64,000 nt of DNA, from positions 27,344,947 to 27,408,946 of the forward strand of contig CP092865.1 in NCBI GenBank assembly GCA_030710605.1, read 5' to 3'. The stretch comes from Cordylochernes scorpioides. Its lineage: Eukaryota > Arthropoda > Arachnida > Pseudoscorpiones > Chernetidae. Of this stretch, positions 1 through 9,069 are shown in pieces. Position 1 is the first letter of the stretch; each line of letters begins with the position of its first letter. The notes under the pieces were generated by a model that saw nothing but the letters and a program-made list of their open reading frames with translations, was not told the DNA's origin and ran no database searches. The translations under genes were made by a program, and so were the position numbers.

Positions 1-219
1 TTATTATTATTATTATATTATTATTATTATCCATCCATCCATATATATATAGTCATGACCGTCATGGGCCGGTTCTGTCACGGATGCGCGCGCACAGGGA
101 GGTCACGTGCTCGCCGGCAGCCAACGGGCGCGCGCCGCCGGCATTACGTCATAGATTATAAACACAAGGTAATAAGGCCAAATAAAAAAATAGTGTGTGA
201 TAAGGCACAATTTGGATTA

Positions 220-557
220 TCTACTTATATAAGCCTTATTCTCTCTGTGTGAAGTTCACGGATAGATTTTGGTCAGAATGGATAAAATAAAAAAGTGTCA
301 AGGGATGGGAATCGAACCCACGACCTTCCACTTACCGGGCAGATGCCATGACCACTAGGCTACCCTGGACATATTTTTCCGTTCACATTTTTATTTTTAT
401 ATTTTCAAGACACACACAGTTTGGGGCGGGACGTTTCACAAAAGAGAGATCCACGGCGCCAATTTATAATTGTAACGGATAATATTTTAATTAAAACATT
501 TTTAAAATATATACGCACTCGGGTAAAACCCAGGCGTTGCCCGGGCCATTCGTCTAG
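220..557 (+). mobile_element. Short non-autonomous Helitron-like element, copy 1
   Basis: The copy starts TCTACTTATATAA after an A and ends CGTCTAG before a T. About eight bases before CTAG lies a GC-rich hairpin (here CCCAGGC GTT GCCCGGG, one mismatch). A 5'-TC, a 3' hairpin followed by CTRR, and insertion between A and T without target duplication are Helitron hallmarks. It encodes no Rep/helicase, so it would be non-autonomous. It carries a tRNA-like sequence on the opposite strand (298-369). The same element recurs at 7468-7808, 8269-8609, 9070-9409 and 46197-46433. Confidence 0.65.
298..369 (-). tRNA. tRNA-Thr(GGU)-like sequence inside Helitron-like copy 1
   Basis: On the minus strand this 72-nt stretch folds as a cloverleaf. 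The acceptor is TCCAGGG/CCCTTGA with one mismatch, the D arm is GCC...GGC, the T arm is GTGGG TTCGATT CCCAT, and box B matches GGTTCGATTCC. The anticodon loop CCGGTAA would give anticodon GGU (Thr), but position 33 is C rather than the near-universal U. That and its mobile context suggest a captured tRNA gene or SINE head rather than a working tRNA gene. In this copy the anticodon stem also differs by one base from the other copies. Confidence 0.5.
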
Positions 558-1016
558 TCCCTATATATAGTCACGACCGTCATGGGCCGGCTGGCCGGCC
601 GGCCGGTTCTGTCACGGATGCGCGCGCATCATCATTATGATCATTATCATTATCTAATGATAATAATAATAATAATAATTATTATTATTATTATTATTAT
701 ATTATTATTATTATCCCTATATATATAGTCACGACCGTCATGGGCGGGCGGGCGGGCGGGCCGGCCGGCCGGTTCTGTCACGGATGCGCGCGCATCATCA
801 TTATGATCATTATCATTATCCTAATAATTTGGATTATAGATTAGAAGGTAATAAGACCAAATCTACTGATAAGGTACAATTTGGAATATAGATCAGAAGT
901 AGAAGGTAATAAGACCAAATCTAATGATAAGGTACAATTTGGATTATCAACATATATAGTCACGACCGTCTTTCCTCAATTCCTCATCGCTGTCACGGAT
1001 GCGCGCGCATCATCAT
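558..1016. repeat. Further truncated blocks of the array
   Basis: Two truncated repeats of the TCACGACCGTC / GATGCGCGCGCA block, with (TAA)n/(TTA)n between them and CATCATCATTATGATCATT runs. GGCGGGCGGGCGGG at 744-757 is a short G-rich tract. Around 828-945 the GATAAGGTACAATTTGGATTA spacer occurs twice. No gene is seen. Confidence 0.6.
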
Positions 1017-1814
1017 TAGTATAATATAAAAAGCCAACAATGAAGAATGAATGTAAGATAAAAAGCCAACAATGAAGAGTAAATATGATATAAAAAGCCA
1101 ACAATGAAGATTGAATGTAAGATAAAAAGCCAACAATGAAGAGTGAATGTAATATAAAAAGCCAACAATGAAGAATGAATGTAAGATAAAAAGCCAACAA
1201 TAAAGAGTAAATGTAATATAAAAAGCCAACAATGAAGAATAAATTTAAGATAAAAAGCCAACAATGAAGAGTAAATATAATATAAAAAGCCAACAATGTG
1301 AATGAATGTAAGATAAAAAGCCAACAATGAAGAGTAAATATAATATAAAAAGCCAACAATGAAGAATGAATGTAAGATAAAAAAGCCAACAATGAAGAGT
1401 AAATATGATATAAAAAGCCAACAATGAAGAATGAATATAAGATAAAAAGCCAACAATAAAGAGTAAATGTAATATAAAAAGCCAACAATGAAGAATAAAT
1501 GTAAGATAAAAAGCCAACAATGAAGAGTAAATATAATATAAAAAGCCAACAATGAAGAGTGAATGTAAGATAAAAAGCCAACAATGAAGAGTAAATGTAA
1601 TATAAAAAGCCAACAGAGTGAATGTAAGATAAAAAGCCAACAATGAATAGTAAATGTAATATAAAAAGCCAACAATGAAGAATGAATGTAAGATAAAAAG
1701 CCAACAATGAAGAGTAAATATAATATAAAAAGCCAACAATGAAGAGTGAATGTAAGATAAAAAGCCAACAATGAAGAGTAAATATAATATAAAAAGCCAA
1801 CAATGAAGAGTAAA
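1017..1814 (+). repeat. 32-bp minisatellite, 25 copies, with a 64-bp higher-order pattern
   Basis: The unit is 32 bp with a constant core AAAAAGCCAACAATGAAGA. Successive units alternate between a GTAAGAT and an ATAATAT/GTAATAT beginning, so the higher-order repeat is about 64 bp. Counting the core gives 25 units, two of them shortened. Long minus-strand open frames across the block are artefacts: the unit has no stop in any minus frame, and 32 is not a multiple of three, so each frame reads the same peptide in three registers. Confidence 0.9.
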
Positions 1815-2339
1815 TCTCTATATATATATAAATAAATGTTTGTATGTTTGTCTGTTTGTATGTTTGTTTGTATGTCCGGTATACAAATTCGCAGTAGTTC
1901 ACTAATTCAAACCAAAATGTCCATACATAGGTAAAAAAATACGGGGAAGACGATAGGCTATTTTAAAAAATATATAAATCAATTATTAAAACTATATATT
2001 TTTATTCAGAAAATGATGATGACGATATTGCTGTATCATGTTTGATTATCAGATACAAAATTATATCGGGAAAAATTCCAAAAAGCAGAGACCACGGGTG
2101 AAACCAGTTCATTATTTTGTACGCAGGAACAAAATTCTAACAGAAAAACATTCATTCGAGCAGAAAACAAAAGCCAGATCATCTTTCTATAAAAATATCG
2201 CTTCTCAGACACAAAGTTTGCAGCGGGACGTTTCACAAGTGTGACATCCACGGCGCCAATTTATAATTGTAACGAATAGTATTTGAATAAAAACATTTAA
2301 TCGGGTAAAACCCGGGCGTTGCCCGGGTCATTCGTCTAG
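1815..2339 (+). mobile_element. Helitron-like element of a second, longer family (shortened copy)
   Basis: It starts TCTCTATATATATATAAA after an A, continues into a TTTGTATGTTTGTCTG-type leader, and ends with hairpin CCCGGGC GTT GCCCGGG and CGTCTAG. The last ~150 bp (GGGACGTTTCACAAG, GGCGCCAATTTATAATTG, CGGGTAAAACCCGGG) are shared with the shorter family at 220-557, so the families differ internally and at the 5' end. Relatives in opposite orientation lie at 11320-12028 and 26074-26720. A 71-codon minus-strand frame (2036-2251) recurs with similar residues at 11408-11623, possibly a fossil coding fragment. Confidence 0.6.
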
Positions 2340-2437
2340 TCCCTATATATAGTCACGACCGTCATGGGCGGGCTGGCCGGCCGGTTCTGTCACGGATGCG
2401 CGCGCATCATCATTATGATCATTATCATTATCTAATG

Positions 2438-2472
<35 letters not shown>

Positions 2473-2595
2473 TATTATTATTATATTATTATTATTATCC
2501 ATCAACATATATAGTCACGACCGTCATGGGCCGGCCGGTTCTGTCACGGATGCGCGCATCATCATTATGATCATTATCATTATCTAATGATAATA

Positions 2596-2615
2596 ATAAT
2601 AATAATTATTATTAT
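2596..2615. repeat. Left 20-bp target-site duplication of the LINE
   Basis: ATAATAATAATTATTATTAT here is identical to 7256-7275 on the other side of the LINE. It lies in simple sequence, so chance similarity is possible, but the match ends exactly at the poly-A tract on one side and at the LINE 5' end on the other. Confidence 0.65.
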
Positions 2616-2679
2616 TTTTTTTTTTTACAACAAAAAAGCCTTTATTTAGGGCCACTCGCCCTATACAGGATTCGCCAGT

Positions 2680-5600
2680 TCACAAGGGATAGGGAGAACA
2701 CTGTGAGGCCTTTTTCCGGGATATAGTCTTGTGGAATCCAAATATCGCCATCGCTATATACCTATTCTTTGATATTTCATTAATCAGTGCCGGAAATGAA
2801 GGACAAAGTTGCCCCGTTTTATCATATAGTTTTCGTGTTTCCTCAGACAGAGCAGCACAGTCAAATATGTAATGCAACATCTCCGTTGTTATTCCTGATC
2901 CACAGAAAGTGCATTTCAGGTCTTCACGCCTCAATAAAATCAAATGGTGTTCTCTGAAAAAAATTGAAAGGGTTCTAAATTGTGCAATTAATCTGATGAT
3001 AGGAAAAGGGAGTTCAGTTAAGAAGTATTCTTCGGTGGTAAAGGTTGTATATATGTCTCTATAGTGGGAATATAACTTTGATTGGGTTATTCTTGTTAGG
3101 TCGTTTTGTATTGATTGCTCTATCGCAGTTCTTAATATTCCAGGGATAGCATTCCTTAGTGAGTCAGGATCATTACAATAAGTAAGCCACGAAGATCCGT
3201 TATTATTAAGTAAATTGCTTAATTGTTTTATAAAACCGATGGGCGCACCTGTAGCACAGGATAATTGCCTCATTCTAGTTAAACAAATTCGAGGCAGTCT
3301 ATTTGTATCCATACTCAGCACCCTCAGCCAATATTTCAAGGTCAATTTCAGAGCTGTTATTATTAATGAGACGCGGCCTGTTTCTGGTCTTATTATGTAT
3401 CCTGGTGTATATCTAGGCAAACTCAAAAACCTACGAATAAATGTATCTTGTATATGGTCTAATAAATCTTTATACTCTGTTGCCCAAATTGGAGCAGCAT
3501 ACATCAAAACAGCCATCACAATTGAGTCAAACAGTTTCATTGCAGAGTTTAGTGAATTAATTTTTGATTTCGCCAATATTGGAGTTGTAGCATTTATTGC
3601 CGCAAGTGCTTTTCCTTTGAAAAAGTTTGCGGCTTGAGTGGTTTTAGTTGTACTGACCAGAGGGTATCCCAAGTAATTATATCTTCTTGTTACCGTCAGA
3701 GGTTTACCATTCCAGTACCATCTATCTTCTCTTGAGGGTTTACCACCATTGCGAAATACCATAACCTTCGATTTAGACTCGTTCAGTGTCATTTCGTTCA
3801 CACCAAGATATTCCTTCAATATATTAATCTTTTTTTGGAGGTTTAACCTCGACTCCCCTATAATAGCAATATCATCTGCATACATCAGCAGGTGAACATC
3901 ACCAAATTCCGGAAGGTATACACTCGTCAGATCTGAGTTGTCATACATTTTAATCAGGTCCGTCATAAATAATATAAAAAGTAATGGCGATAGTGGCTCT
4001 CCTTGTAAAACGCCCGAATGTATCTTAATATTTTCTGTAATTGAACCCCTCCATCTGACTGCCACAGTCGCCTGTTCGTAGTAATTTCTAATTGCATGTA
4101 TAAATTGATAGCTCACGCCCAGATTGGTTAATTTCTTCCAGAGTAATGAGTGAGGAACTGTGTCAAATGCTTTTCTCAAATCAACAAAAAATACATATAA
4201 TTTTCCTCTCTTTTTCCTCAGTGAAAGTTGTATTAGAGAGGTCAATGTGAATATCAGGTCCACACACGATCGTCCCCTTCGGAAACCCGCCTGATTTTCT
4301 GGAATGACGTTTCTTCTTTCTACCCATTCATTCAGTCTTGATCTTAGTATTGTTGTAAAAAGTTTCGAAAAATTACTTATCAGTGCTATACCACGGTAAT
4401 TTGAAGGGTTGTCTTTGTCACCGCTTTTAAAGATTGGATGTATGATCGATTTAGTCCATATTGTAGGATAGTGTCCCATTATCAGAGCTCTATTGTAAAA
4501 TTGTTCTAATAAACCCATGTATGAGTCTGGGAGTATTTTTATTATTTCATTGGAGATGTCATCAGGTCCACTTGCCTTGTTATTCTTCAAATCTCTGATT
4601 GCCCTGCTTATCTCTTCAGAAGTTATCTCTGGATCAAGTATTGGGTCGCTCGGCGAGATCCTCACTTCTATATTACAGATCTTCTCTTTTTCCTCAATAC
4701 TCATTAATTCGCAATAAAATTCGTGCCATTCCTGTACAGTAATTTCTCCTTGAATTTTTGTTGCTCCTTTAAATAGCGCAATGGTCTTCCAAAAGGACTT
4801 TGAATCTTTAATATTTCTCAATATTTCTTGTTTTTCCTGAATATATTTCCTTCTTTTATCATCTAATAAACCGAGATATTTCTTTCTATGGAGAGCATAG
4901 CTTTCAAGGTCTTCCTTCCTGTTGGTTCTACGGAATTCCTTCAGACTTTCTTTTGTTAGCTTTTTCATATCGTAACAGTTTTTGTCAAACCATGGCTTAG
5001 ATTTTCCGGTGGCACCCTTAGTTGAGTACATTATTCCTGATGTTGACATTGCCTCGGTAATTCTTTGAGTGAAAGTATTTACGGAGCTATCGAGATTTGA
5101 TATTTTTACTACTTGCAATTCCTTTAATTCCTGTTTAAATGTCTTAAATCCCCCAGCTGTCCATCTGTATCTCGTAACACCATATTCTTCTCCCTTAGAT
5201 TTGTTTTCATAGGTGTTTTGGACTGTTAACTTCAGGATAAGAGGAAGGTGATCTGAGTACATCTGGGTTTCTATCCTGAAGTCTAATATTTTTTCCAGTA
5301 TTCCTTGGGACACTATGCAGTAATCAATAGTTGATGAGCCTCTCTCCGAAACATATGTAAAGTCACCCTCTCTGTCTCCTGTTGATCGTCCGTTGATTAT
5401 TGTCAGCGAATTGTCCTCGAGAAACTCAAGGAGTCCTTCAGCCAGTGGTGAAATTACTAGATCTCTTGCTTTTCTTTCGGAAACTAAAGAGAGTTGAAGA
5501 TTTGTTGGATTATACAGTCCCCCGAGCCCTCCAGTTCTAATATTTAAATCCCCAATCAGAATTAGTTCTTTCCCGTCTGTTATCTGTTTTTCCATATATT

Positions 5601-6159
5601 TAGTTAATCTAACTAAGTTGTTCTGGTACAGTTCGTTTGGAGGGAGATATACAAATATCAAGCAGGTGGTGGGTTTGTCGGTTCCTATGTTTTGTGATAA
5701 AAAAATCGATATCCAGATGTTATCCTTTTCTGTACTGTGCAACCTGTAATGCCCCCCTTTTTTGACGCCCACAATTATTCCTCCTGATCCCCTTCCCCTT
5801 CCCGTGGTCTTAGTTGCCGGCTGTTCAAAAATTTGGAAATCCTCTAATGTTATATTTGTGAGGTTTGAACACCATGTTTCAAGTATAGCGAAAATCTCGT
5901 AATTTTTAATGTACTCGAGAAGTGGAAAAACAGAGAGCATCCTAAAAAGTCCATTTATATTCCAGCATATTATTGTGTCTACCGTAACTTTTGGATTTTT
6001 AATGCTAATAGTCTTAAAACTTTTTTGTGAATCTTTATTTATATGTATTTTATTTTGTATAAAGAATCCATTTATATTCCAGTAAGTAATTCCAGAAGGC
6101 TTGCCATTTGTTGTTAAAGAACTTTTATTTGAAAGAACTAAGTGTTTATCCTGCAGCAA
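2680..6159 (-). CDS. LINE ORF2: endonuclease-reverse transcriptase
   Basis: This 1159-codon frame encodes the enzyme that nicks target DNA and copies the element RNA. An exonuclease-endonuclease-phosphatase domain covers about residues 60-310, with CWNINGL, an ETW near 95, GDLNIR near 200, STIDYCIVS near 275 and SDHLPL near 302. The reverse transcriptase follows, with YRGIALIS near 588, FFVDLRKAFD, GVLQGEPLSPLLF and the catalytic YADD near 763. Near residue 1085 is a C-x2-C...H-x4-C cluster, as in many LINE ORF2 tails. No AUG precedes the endonuclease motif: the first Met lies just after CWNINGL. The frame is continuous with ORF1 across a single TAG (6202-6204), so expression probably uses readthrough or non-AUG initiation. 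The N terminus holds a near-duplicate of the first endonuclease motif (TYWNINGFF, then ICWNINGLF). Confidence 0.93.
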   Translation of the reverse strand: MLQDKHLVLSNKSSLTTNGKPSGITYWNINGFFIQNKIHINKDSQKSFKTISIKNPKVTVDTIICWNINGLFRMLSVFPLLEYIKNYEIFAILETWCSNLTNITLEDFQIFEQPATKTTGRGRGSGGIIVGVKKGGHYRLHSTEKDNIWISIFLSQNIGTDKPTTCLIFVYLPPNELYQNNLVRLTKYMEKQITDGKELILIGDLNIRTGGLGGLYNPTNLQLSLVSERKARDLVISPLAEGLLEFLEDNSLTIINGRSTGDREGDFTYVSERGSSTIDYCIVSQGILEKILDFRIETQMYSDHLPLILKLTVQNTYENKSKGEEYGVTRYRWTAGGFKTFKQELKELQVVKISNLDSSVNTFTQRITEAMSTSGIMYSTKGATGKSKPWFDKNCYDMKKLTKESLKEFRRTNRKEDLESYALHRKKYLGLLDDKRRKYIQEKQEILRNIKDSKSFWKTIALFKGATKIQGEITVQEWHEFYCELMSIEEKEKICNIEVRISPSDPILDPEITSEEISRAIRDLKNNKASGPDDISNEIIKILPDSYMGLLEQFYNRALIMGHYPTIWTKSIIHPIFKSGDKDNPSNYRGIALISNFSKLFTTILRSRLNEWVERRNVIPENQAGFRRGRSCVDLIFTLTSLIQLSLRKKRGKLYVFFVDLRKAFDTVPHSLLWKKLTNLGVSYQFIHAIRNYYEQATVAVRWRGSITENIKIHSGVLQGEPLSPLLFILFMTDLIKMYDNSDLTSVYLPEFGDVHLLMYADDIAIIGESRLNLQKKINILKEYLGVNEMTLNESKSKVMVFRNGGKPSREDRWYWNGKPLTVTRRYNYLGYPLVSTTKTTQAANFFKGKALAAINATTPILAKSKINSLNSAMKLFDSIVMAVLMYAAPIWATEYKDLLDHIQDTFIRRFLSLPRYTPGYIIRPETGRVSLIITALKLTLKYWLRVLSMDTNRLPRICLTRMRQLSCATGAPIGFIKQLSNLLNNNGSSWLTYCNDPDSLRNAIPGILRTAIEQSIQNDLTRITQSKLYSHYRDIYTTFTTEEYFLTELPFPIIRLIAQFRTLSIFFREHHLILLRREDLKCTFCGSGITTEMLHYIFDCAALSEETRKLYDKTGQLCPSFPALINEISKNRYIAMAIFGFHKTISRKKASQCSPYPL

Positions 6160-6201
6160 TTGGTTGGGCCGTGATTCAGTAAGTTCGCTATCGGTGGGTT
6201 G

Positions 6202-6204
6202 CTA
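6202..6204 (-). promoter_or_regulatory. Candidate leaky UAG between LINE ORF1 and ORF2
   Basis: The only stop between the two frames is TAG followed by CAA CCC. Fourteen sense codons then lead into ORF2 in the same reading frame, with no AUG. UAG-CAR-YYA is the known leaky context of tobamovirus type; the match here is CAA-CCC, with the last position differing. A single nonsense mutation in a fused frame is the alternative. Confidence 0.5.
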
Positions 6205-7110
6205 TATTACGTCTCCGCTGGCGCTAACAACGCGGCCATTAGAAGCATAATAGTTTATGTCACGGACAATTAACTTATTATCTCTCAACTTGGAGACAAT
6301 TCCCCTAGAAAAAAGCTCTTTTCGTTTATTAATCAGTATTTTCCTTTGCTCTCTAACAGTGGCAGGGTAATCTTTGTTCAAGAATATCTTTTTATCCCTG
6401 AGTTTGAATGCGTTTCTAAGTAACAGAATTCGTTGTTTGTAGTCAGGCACTTCAATAAGGAGCGGTGAATTAGCTTTTCTTGATAATCTTCGGCATTGCT
6501 CTAACCCAATCTCCTCGGAAATCTGCATTGAACTCGAAATCAGATTGAGAACACGGGAGCGAGATTCGTCCGGGGTTTCATTTTCAGCTCCTTCGAATCC
6601 GTAAAAAATTAGGTTTCTTTCCCGCTGCTTCATCTCACAATGCTCCAGCCGTCCCTCAAGATCAGCTATTCTTTTTGAGTTGTCCGACGCTACCTTTGAT
6701 GTGGTTTCGAGGGAAGTCTCAAGCTGTTGTAGACGCTGATTAATTTTCTCTAATCCCTGTTCCACTGAGGCAAATCTAGTCTCGATTTTTTGTCCCCAGT
6801 CATCCATTTTGGCTGAAAGCGCTGTGATTAAACCACCTATATCTTTATCTTTATCCAATTCTAAAGTTGTTTGTTTTGTATATCTTGGGCCTGGATTTGA
6901 CTCAATACCTGCCATAAGTAATAGCATTATTATAATACATCTACGGTTGCTTTTTCCAACATAAACAAATGAGTTTGCCTTTGAGTACTTTGCATAGCAA
7001 GTTACAGTTTTGCTGCTTAAATTTACATATTTAGCAATTAGAGAATTTTCTTTGGAAAAAATAAACAAGTTGAATATGGCTATTAATAAAATGAGCTTCA
7101 TGATTCTCAT
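6202..7110 (-). CDS. LINE ORF1: coiled-coil nucleic-acid-binding protein with a 2A-like leader
   Basis: The 302-residue product is probably the RNA-binding chaperone of the LINE particle. Residues 1-20 are hydrophobic (KLILLIAIFNLFIF) and resemble a signal peptide. Around residues 58-76 comes a hydrophobic run ending GIESNPGP, the signature of 2A 'stop-carry on' peptides, although the usual Asp before V/I is Gly here. Residues ~95-165 form heptad-rich coiled coil (QRLQQLETSLETT...). The rest (NLIFYGFEG..., then a basic C-terminal part) resembles the RRM plus C-terminal domain of L1-type ORF1 proteins. It ends in TAG followed by CAA, and ORF2 continues in the same frame. The AUG at 7110 is the first in the frame. 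Placement as ORF1 is secure by position; fold assignments are inferred. Confidence 0.85.
   Translation of the reverse strand: MRIMKLILLIAIFNLFIFSKENSLIAKYVNLSSKTVTCYAKYSKANSFVYVGKSNRRCIIIMLLLMAGIESNPGPRYTKQTTLELDKDKDIGGLITALSAKMDDWGQKIETRFASVEQGLEKINQRLQQLETSLETTSKVASDNSKRIADLEGRLEHCEMKQRERNLIFYGFEGAENETPDESRSRVLNLISSSMQISEEIGLEQCRRLSRKANSPLLIEVPDYKQRILLLRNAFKLRDKKIFLNKDYPATVREQRKILINKRKELFSRGIVSKLRDNKLIVRDINYYASNGRVVSASGDVI
6880..6915 (-). other. 2A-like ribosome-skipping motif in ORF1
   Basis: The minus strand encodes MAGIESNPGP after a hydrophobic run (IIIMLLL). In active 2A peptides the consensus is D-[VI]-E-x-N-P-G-P and the bond between the final Gly and Pro is skipped. Everything but the Asp is present. 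2A sequences at ORF1 N termini are established for several non-LTR retrotransposons, some doubling as signal peptides. Confidence 0.55.
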
Positions 7111-7255
7111 AGAATATAAATAGTAGATTGCCTATCAGGTATTACTAAGAAAGCAACAAAAGGAAAGAAATAGAGTTAAATAATAATTTCAAAAAATACT
7201 TATCGGGAGACGAAGAATTCTGCGTCCGCTCTACTTGGCCACCTGGCGGCGAATC

Positions 7256-7275
7256 ATAATAATAATTATTATTAT
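7256..7275. repeat. Right 20-bp target-site duplication of the LINE
   Basis: Identical to 2596-2615. It resumes the (TAA)n/(TTA)n tract interrupted by the insertion. Confidence 0.65.
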
Positions 7276-7467
7276 ATTATTATTATTATCCATATATATA
7301 GCCACGACCGTCATGGGCCGGTTCTGTCACGGATGCGCGCGCACAGGGAGGTCACGTGCTCGCCGGCAGCCAACGGGCGCGCGCCGCCGGCATTACGTCA
7401 TAGATTATAAAGACAAGGTAATAAGGCCAAATAAAAAATAGTGTGTGATAAGGCACAATTTGGATTA

Positions 7468-7808
7468 TCTACTTATATAATTGCCTTATTCTCTCTGTGT
7501 GAAGTTCACGGATAGATTTTGGTCAGAATGGATAAAATAAAAAAAGTGTCAAGGGATGGGAATCGAACCCACGACCTTCCGCTTACCGGGCAGATGCCAT
7601 GACCACTAGGCTACCCTGGACATATTATTCCGTTCACATTTTTATTTTTATATTTTCAAGACACACACAGTTTGGGGCGGGACGTTTCACAAGAGAGACA
7701 TCCACGGCGCCAATTTATAATTGTAACGAATAGTATTTTAATTAAAACATTTTTAAAATATATACGCACTCGGGTAAAACCCGGGCGTTGCCCGGGCCAT
7801 TCGTCTAG
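7468..7808 (+). mobile_element. Short Helitron-like element, copy 2
   Basis: Starts TCTACTTATATAATTGCC after GGATTA and ends with the perfect hairpin CCCGGGC GTT GCCCGGG and CGTCTAG. It is followed directly by TCAACATATATAG, another 5'-TC start. The tRNA-Thr-like sequence is at 7549-7620. Confidence 0.65.
7549..7620 (-). tRNA. tRNA-Thr(GGU)-like sequence, copy 2
   Basis: Same cloverleaf as 298-369, with the anticodon stem TCTGC/GCGGA fully paired (one G-U) and loop CCGGTAA. C33 and the repeated mobile context argue against a normal tRNA gene. Confidence 0.5.
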
Positions 7809-8268
7809 TCAACATATATAGTCACGACCGTCATGGGCGGCCGGTTCTGTCACGGATGCGCGCGCATCATCATTATGATCATTATCATTATCTAATGATA
7901 ATAATAATAATAATAATAATTATTATTATTATTATTATATTATTATTATTATTATCCCTATATATAGTTACGACCGTCATGGGCCGGTTCTGTCACGGAT
8001 GCGCGCGCATCATCATTATGATCATTATCATTATCTAATGATAATAATAATAATAATAATTATTATTATTATTATATTACTATTATATAGTCACAACCGT
8101 CTTTCCTCAATTCCTCATCGGCCGCTGTCACGGATGCGCGCGCACAGGGAGGTCACGTGCTCGCCGGCAGCCAACGGGCGCGCGCCGCCGGCATTACGTC
8201 ATAGATTATAAAGACAAGGTAATAAGGCCAAATAAAAAATAGTGTGTGATAAGGCACAATTTGGATTA

Positions 8269-8609
8269 TCTACTTATATAATTGCCTTATTCTCTCTGTG
8301 TGAAGTTCACGGATAGATTTTGGTCAGAATGGATAAAATAAAAAAAGTGTCAAGGGATGGGAATCGAACCCACGACCTTCCGCTTACCGGGCAGATGCCA
8401 TGACCACTAGGCTACCCTGGACATATTATTCCGTTCACATTTTTATTTTTATATTTTCAAGACACACACAGTTTGGGGCGGGACGTTTCACAAGAGAGAC
8501 ATCCACGGCGCCAATTTATAATTGTAACGAATAGTATTTTAATTAAAACATTTTTAAAATATATACGCACTCGGGTAAAACCCGGGCGTTGCCCGGGCCA
8601 TTCGTCTAG
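8269..8609 (+). mobile_element. Short Helitron-like element, copy 3
   Basis: Nearly identical to copy 2. The whole 7.3-8.1 kb block, including its flanks, is repeated at 8.1-8.9 kb, so this part grew by tandem duplication or rolling-circle concatemer insertion. The tRNA-like segment is at 8350-8421. Confidence 0.65.
8350..8421 (-). tRNA. tRNA-Thr(GGU)-like sequence, copy 3
   Basis: Same as copy 2, with intact boxes A and B and C33 in the anticodon loop. Confidence 0.5.
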
Positions 8610-9069
8610 TCAACATATATAGTCACGACCGTCATGGGCGGCCGGTTCTGTCACGGATGCGCGCGCATCATCATTATGATCATTATCATTATCTAATGAT
8701 AATAATAATAATAATTATTATTATTATTATTATATTATTATTATTATTATCCCTATATAGTTACGACCGTCATGGGCCGGTTCTGTCACGGATGCGCGCG
8801 CATCATCATTATGATCATTATCATTATCTAATGATAATAATAATAATAATAATTATTATTATTATTATATTACTATTATATAGTCACAACCGTCTTTCCT
8901 CAATTCCTCAATTCCTCATCGGCCGCTGTCACGGATGCGCGCGCACAGGGAGGTCACGTGCTCGCCGGCAGCCAACGGGCGCGCGCCGCCGGCATTACGT
9001 CATAGATTATAAACACAAGGTAATAAGGCCAAATAAAAAATAGTGTGTGATAAGGCACAATTTGGATTA

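Larger units (their letters stand above)
2616..7255 (-). mobile_element. Full-length LINE (non-LTR retrotransposon) with endonuclease and RT
   Basis: The element reads right to left: 5' UTR (7255-7111, starting GATTCGCCGCCAGG), ORF1 (7110-6202), one in-frame UAG, ORF2 (to 2680), then a 3' UTR with an AATAAA signal (2641-2646) and an 11-nt A tail (plus-strand Ts 2616-2626). A perfect 20-bp direct repeat flanks it. Both frames are otherwise undamaged, implying a recent insertion into the microsatellite of the array. The apurinic-type endonuclease, central RT and C-terminal Cys-His cluster place it in the broad CR1/L2/jockey assemblage; a finer clade needs a tree. Confidence 0.9.

Noticed and set aside
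298..369. A standard functional tRNA-Thr gene
   Set aside because: U33 is replaced by C, one acceptor mismatch, and every copy lies inside the same mobile element.
976..1902. 308-codon minus-strand frame with Leu/Phe-rich repeats, resembling a membrane protein
   Set aside because: It is a readthrough of the 32-bp minisatellite, equally open in the other two minus frames, and the peptide cycles through three registers of the same DNA.
2396..2587. Poly-isoleucine frames such as those at 2396-2587, 7235-7441 and 8657-9043
   Set aside because: They are translations of (TAA)n microsatellites and the GC-rich array block; no coding signal.
3215..3637. 140-codon plus-strand frame inside the LINE
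   Set aside because: Antisense shadow of ORF2, which has clear RT motifs.
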